This document shows positions 61,701 through 64,000 of a stretch of 64,000 nucleotides of DNA, one piece after another. The translations under genes were made by a program, and so were the position numbers. A model generated the notes under the pieces. That model did no database searches. It saw nothing but the letters and a program-made list of their open reading frames with translations, and was not told where the DNA came from. Source of the stretch: Flavimaricola marinus (GTDB taxonomy: Bacteria; Pseudomonadota; Alphaproteobacteria; Rhodobacterales; Rhodobacteraceae); the NCBI RefSeq assembly GCF_900184895.1, contig NZ_FXZK01000008.1:1-64000 (forward strand). The letters run 5' to 3'. The number at the start of each line of letters is the position of its first letter. Position 1 is the stretch's first letter.

Positions 61701-64000
61701 CCCGGCCAAGGCGCCCATGGCCAAGGGGCCGTTCCTTGGCCTGATCCATCTGGCGGGGCTCGGCGCTGAACCCGTCGCGCTCAGCGGCACCGCCGACGAC
61801 TGGCGCAGCGCCATCGCCGTCGCCGAGAAAAGCGCCTACCTTGCGGTGCAGGCCCATGCCGACAGCCTGATGACGGGGCGGATGATCTTCGCCACCGGCT
61901 TTGGTGGGCAGTTTGCCCGCGGCACCGGAAGCCAGGATCTGCTGCTCACCGGCGGTGGACCGGGGCTGGCCAAATCCCTGCGCGAGGAATGGCCGGACTG
62001 CCGGCCCAAGGCGATCGATCTCGACCCCGCGCAAAGCGCCGCCGCGCAGGCACAGAGCCTGTTTGTCGAGCTGGCCACCCCGCATGGCCGGATCGAGGTG
62101 GGCTATCCCGGTGGTCAGCGCACGATCTTCCGCTCGGCAGAGGTTGCGGTGGCCGATACGGTCACCCCGCTGCCCAAGGGCGCCGTGATCCTCGCCACCG
62201 GCGGGGCGCGCGGCATCACGGCGGAAATCCTGCGGCCCTTTGCCGCCGCCGGGGCGCATCTGGTGCTGATCGGGCGGTCCAACCTGCCCGGCCCGGAGGC
62301 GCCCGACCTGGCGGCGCAGACCTCCACCGGGGCCTTGCGCAAATTCCTCGCCGGTGCCGCCAAAGAGGCCGGCGAACAGGTTACCCCCGCGATCATCGAA
62401 CGCAAGCTCGGGGCGGTGCTGCGCGACCGTGAGATCCGGGCCAATCTGGCCGATCTCGAAACGGCGGGCGGCACGGTGGAATACCATGCCACCGACATGG
62501 GCGATGCCGCGGCGGTGCGGGCCACGGTCAAGGCGATCACCGACCGGCTCGGCCCGGTCCACGGCGTCATCCACGGTGCCGGCGTGATCGAGGACAAGAA
62601 GATCACCGACAAGACACCCGACAGCTGGGATCGGGTGATCGAACCCAAGCTGATCGGCGCCCTCGCGCTGGCCTCGGCGCTGGACGGCACGCCGCCGAAA
62701 TTCTTCACCCTCTTTGCCTCGGTCGCGGGTCGCTATGGCAATTCGGGCCAGACCGATTACGCCACCGCCAACGAAGTGCTGAACCGGATCGCCTCGCAAC
62801 TGTCGGCGCGCTGGCCGGCGACCCGCTGCATGGCCGCCAACTGGGGCCCGTGGGCGGGCACCCGGCACGGGGCGGGGATGGTCTCTGACGGGGTGCGCCA
62901 GAAATTCGAGGCGCAGGGCGTGACCCTCGTCGAGCCTGACGGCGGTGCTCTGGCGTTCTTCCAGGAGCTGACCCAGGGCCCGGCAGATGTGACCGAAGTG
63001 GTCTTCGGGGCGGGCCCGTGGGAGCGCCACGAGACCGACCGCGCCGAAGAGCCCGCAGGCGAGACGCCGGCTGCGGCCGCTCAGGCGCCGCAACTGGTGA
63101 CCGAGACCGCCGCGGCAACCGCCGAGGCTCCGGCCTCTGCAACACCGGGCCGATACCCGTTGATCCTCGACGCCACGCAGACCCCGGCGGACCGGGGCGG
63201 CACCGCAATCCGGCGCAGCGTCGATCTGGCGACCGATCCGTGGATCGGCGAACACCGGATCGGCGGCACGGCCGTGCTGCCGCTCGCCGTTGCCGCCGAA
63301 ATCGCCGCCGAGGCCGCCGCCGAGATCTGGCCCGACTGGCAGGTCGTGGCGCTGTCCGATCTGCGGCTCCTGTCCGGGCTCAAGCTCGAAGCCGACGCCC
63401 CCCGCGAGATCGACATCGTCGGCACCGGGGCCGAACATGGCGACGCCGCCGGCTTTGCCGCCCGGGTCGAACTGCGCGGCGTTCCGAACAAGAACGGGGG
63501 CGGCCGGATCGCGCGGGCGCATTACCGTGCCTCTGCGGTCATGGCGCCGATCAACGTGGCGTATGAGCCGGATGAGGCGGCGCTCGAACTGGCCAACGAT
63601 ATCCTCAGCCTGCGCACCGCCGCCTCGCCGGTCAGCGCCCATGAGGCCTATCGCAAGACTCTGTTCCACGGCCCGGTCTATCAGGTGGTCAAATCGCTGG
63701 CCGGCCTCGATGCGCGCGGCGTTCTGGCCGAGGTCGGGCCCAGCCGGGCAGGGGACTTCGGCGCCACGGACGGCTGGCTCTTTGATCCCGGTCTTCTGGA
63801 TGCGGCGGCGCAACTGGCGTGGGTCTGGTCCAACGAGGTCCGCGGCGAACCGGCTCTGCCCAATGCGATCGGGCGGCTCACCCGGCTTGGCACCGGGGCG
63901 GCGCGCTACATGGTCTTGCGCCTGCGCGATGACGTGACCGCGCCGCAGGTGCTGGCCGATGTGGCCATCGCCGATGAGGACGGCACGCCGCTGTTGCTGA
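55750..64000 (+). CDS. PUFA-synthase-like iterative polyketide/secondary-lipid megasynthase (partial, runs off the window)
   Basis: An uninterrupted frame of over 2750 codons. Residues 1-670: two flavin-barrel (nitronate monooxygenase-like) parts, the second from about 325 with WPIVQGPMTRVSDTAGFAQS and CVLFAGGIQDARSAA. KS about 680-1125: DAACASS (Cys872), EAHGTGT (His1007), GHTKAAAG (His1047). AT about 1239-1560: GHSYGEF (Ser1342). An Ala/Pro-rich linker follows. One ACP: LGIDSIKRLE (Ser1852). KR about 2145-2440: TGGARGIT and Tyr2337. DH begins about 2490: IGEHRIGGTAVLP (His2502), later LDAAAQL (Asp2684). ACGGA precedes the ATG. The ACP motif is the one of PfaA proteins; a single ACP and a fused ER-like N-terminus differ from classical PfaA. 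Product unknown, probably a special long-chain lipid. Confidence 0.88.
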   Translation, partial: MTDAFKVLVMTPAGTGDPALAIAASRAGHLGVFNAELPLGEGRLEAGLTQLAATAPAGFGLAIPDVKTATALVGRYGAKGLSLIVLGAEAAFAAPDAVAAIRAAGVTVMLEAIRWDDRLAGPLAEDGIIVKGHEAGGRIGEATSFILLQQALSGGADAVYVRGGIGLHSAGAVRAGGAAGIVLDDQLLAVRESGLADHVTPILARMTGGETVLVEGDKGVHWRGIERPGLKAAAKLRTALAPHDVDAQAPLAEAALGWNMEAGDIAPMGQAAAFAPDLAARFGSLGRLIRALLDQSSASVARAARTKVLGEGQGVAEAHGTKWPIVQGPMTRVSDTAGFAQSVGEGGALPMIALALMRPKQADTLLEEVAAKLKGKPWGVGLLGFAPSALVKEQVQVALKHGPSFALIAGGRPDQAVALEADGIPSYLHVPSPTLLKMFLEQGAKRFVFEGRECGGHVGPMSSLVLWDNMVRTLLEQVTDPKQASEICVLFAGGIQDARSAAIVAAFAAPLAERGIKVGVLMGTAYLFTEEAVAGGGIVKEFQDILLDCTETVTLETGAGHASRAAMSPFAEEFNAKRRELEAKGVGAEEMREDLESLTLGRLRIASKATERQGDSLAEVDVARQKAEGMYMIGQAAQLRSAVTTVDALHREIGEGGTAYLEALETPAEVMPARPAAPAPADIAIVGISTFLPGADTVDEYWENLLDGKNAVTEIPAHRWDHRIYFDEDPTAEDKIYSKWGGFLKDMPFDPMKYGLPPRSIKAIDPLQLMTLELANRCLTDAGYAGDNAMEGPRLRTSVILGASGGAGDVGAQYAVRSEMPRFLGGIDPDAAEMLPNWTEDSFAGILLNVAAGRTANRLDFGGVNYTVDAACASSLTAVYQGVLELESGRSDMVLAGGIDTVQGPFGYLCFSKTRALSPRGRCSSFEAGADGIVISEGLAMVGLKRLADAERDGDKIYAVIKGVGGSSDGKAKSMTAPHPDGQIRALNRAYEMAGYSPATVGLFEAHGTGTVVGDTAEMATVTRLLHEANVPPRSAAIGSVKTQIGHTKAAAGIAGMIKATLALHHGILPPHGRKGEVNAKLNDEDMPLYLVDRARPWITKDNAPRRAGVSAFGFGGTNFHVTLEEYSGKAAIPALAPVARNRWAQELLIWRGPNRGALAKQVQAVIDRLEQGWQPKLADLAFTLHDKAPAKGLTATIVVGEQDDLAAKLAPLAAHLADAAKPCPPGAAFSEAPLLDDGKLALIFPGQGTTYPEMHADVAALFPAFSQSLADADTVLGDDIGASLSRMILPAGAYDEAQVKEAAKVLTQTDIAQPALGAVEAGMLAIFDSLGLKADMAAGHSYGEFVALHAAGVFSRDDLFRVSRARGSFMVEAGKGGDLGSMAAARAPRDVLEKLIEGIDGVVVANHNAPEQSILSGTREGLDEAGKRAEAQGLKLTQLSVGAAFHSPIVAPAAEKLADYIKGMSLGKSSLTVYANATGKPYPKTAKGLIETLATQLAAPVEFVAEVEQMHADGARVFLSLGPKSSHAALVRQILGDKPHRAIASDDEAGGLKGLLGAIGGVLAEGATLDLARLWAGRSCRLVDLKGPVEAEAPLGKHIWMLNGSGARSVNDPPLKVLTIEDIAAKQAKTGSIPAQSAAQPAAAAAAAPTQTQPTARPTKEMHAMNTRPDIPGVDDTGAEDTGYDIAGPQPYSGQSYATPTEAILADFQATMARFLETQERVMLASMGATVTRSAAPRAARPAPRVLSAPARVAPAPAPAAAPAPAPAPAPAPVAAAPAPAAPAPAPTPAPAPEPAPAPAAEVAAPSAPAGGLDKAGIEALLLEIVEDRTGYPADMLGLDQGIESDLGIDSIKRLEIVGALIKGLPAAQSAAATPMGETLNEQKTLGAIIDVLHTHLEGAGPFNPAGADHAAEATASDRPPRHDPRTAITATPRFVMVPEVAALPAPGRKLPAGQYLIAGSGAVAVALAAKIEEAGGTAVVTTPAKAPMAKGPFLGLIHLAGLGAEPVALSGTADDWRSAIAVAEKSAYLAVQAHADSLMTGRMIFATGFGGQFARGTGSQDLLLTGGGPGLAKSLREEWPDCRPKAIDLDPAQSAAAQAQSLFVELATPHGRIEVGYPGGQRTIFRSAEVAVADTVTPLPKGAVILATGGARGITAEILRPFAAAGAHLVLIGRSNLPGPEAPDLAAQTSTGALRKFLAGAAKEAGEQVTPAIIERKLGAVLRDREIRANLADLETAGGTVEYHATDMGDAAAVRATVKAITDRLGPVHGVIHGAGVIEDKKITDKTPDSWDRVIEPKLIGALALASALDGTPPKFFTLFASVAGRYGNSGQTDYATANEVLNRIASQLSARWPATRCMAANWGPWAGTRHGAGMVSDGVRQKFEAQGVTLVEPDGGALAFFQELTQGPADVTEVVFGAGPWERHETDRAEEPAGETPAAAAQAPQLVTETAAATAEAPASATPGRYPLILDATQTPADRGGTAIRRSVDLATDPWIGEHRIGGTAVLPLAVAAEIAAEAAAEIWPDWQVVALSDLRLLSGLKLEADAPREIDIVGTGAEHGDAAGFAARVELRGVPNKNGGGRIARAHYRASAVMAPINVAYEPDEAALELANDILSLRTAASPVSAHEAYRKTLFHGPVYQVVKSLAGLDARGVLAEVGPSRAGDFGATDGWLFDPGLLDAAAQLAWVWSNEVRGEPALPNAIGRLTRLGTGAARYMVLRLRDDVTAPQVLADVAIADEDGTPLLL

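Noticed and set aside
59548-63813. Very long minus-strand open frame (about 1420 codons)
   Set aside because: It is antisense to the megasynthase, whose plus-strand frame has KS, AT, ACP and KR motifs in order. Long open antisense frames are common in high-GC DNA; the protein is Gly/Arg-rich with no recognisable domain.

Overview
The window is high-GC DNA with dense, overlapping operons. Protein styles (DUF2793, Hint-domain remnants, an RPA-type replication initiator, a serralysin-like RTX protease) suggest an alphaproteobacterium of the Rhodobacteraceae/Roseobacter type. A replication and partition module (parB, parA, iterons, DnaA boxes, rep) at about 49.3-53.4 kb suggests the DNA is an extrachromosomal element (plasmid or chromid). 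No rRNA, tRNA or CRISPR array was recognised.

From 0 to 49.3 kb lies a large surface-polysaccharide locus. Export genes of an ABC-transporter (group 2 capsule) system are present but scattered: a KpsM-like permease (33.9 kb), a KpsD/Wza-like outer-membrane lipoprotein (43.7 kb), and KpsE- and KpsT-like proteins (47.2-49.3 kb). Sugar-nucleotide genes cover the GDP-L-fucose route after fructose/mannose-6-phosphate (phosphomannomutase, ManC, Gmd, Fcl, on both strands and dispersed), UDP-glucuronate 4-epimerase, UDP-galactopyranose mutase and a CMP-sugar synthetase. Large multidomain glycosyltransferases match these donors: three proteins with GT42/DUF115-like domains beside the CMP-sugar gene, two GlfT-like enzymes, two GT-A proteins fused to fucosyltransferase-like C-termini, and a 983-residue enzyme whose central domain resembles the second domain of chondroitin/hyaluronan synthases. 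Five sulfotransferase-like genes, two FkbM-type methyltransferase domains, another methyltransferase and a pyruvyltransferase-family protein imply heavy decoration. The inferred product is a fucose-, galactofuranose- and uronate-containing, probably sulfated capsule. None of this chemistry is shown directly by the sequence.

At 20.0-21.5 kb is a scrap region: a small coiled-coil protein carrying only the C-terminal tag of the large glycosyltransferases, an IS481-type transposase remnant, a broken Hint-domain gene, and an N-terminal fragment of another protein. The two sulfotransferase-like genes at the left edge (0.3-2 kb) are visibly AT-richer than the rest and look like later arrivals.

From 49.3 to 53.4 kb is the replicon backbone. 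parA and parB are on the minus strand, with identical 16-bp perfect palindromes on either side of parB (candidate centromere sites). An inverted repeat overlaps the parA promoter region. A 22-bp iteron array and a DnaA box precede the plus-strand replication initiator. A DUF2793 protein follows.

From 54.7 kb to the right edge a sulfatase/phosphatase-superfamily gene precedes a very large open frame (over 2750 codons, running off the window). It encodes a secondary-lipid (PUFA-synthase-like) megasynthase with two flavin-barrel-like regions, KS, AT, a single ACP, KR and the start of a DH domain.
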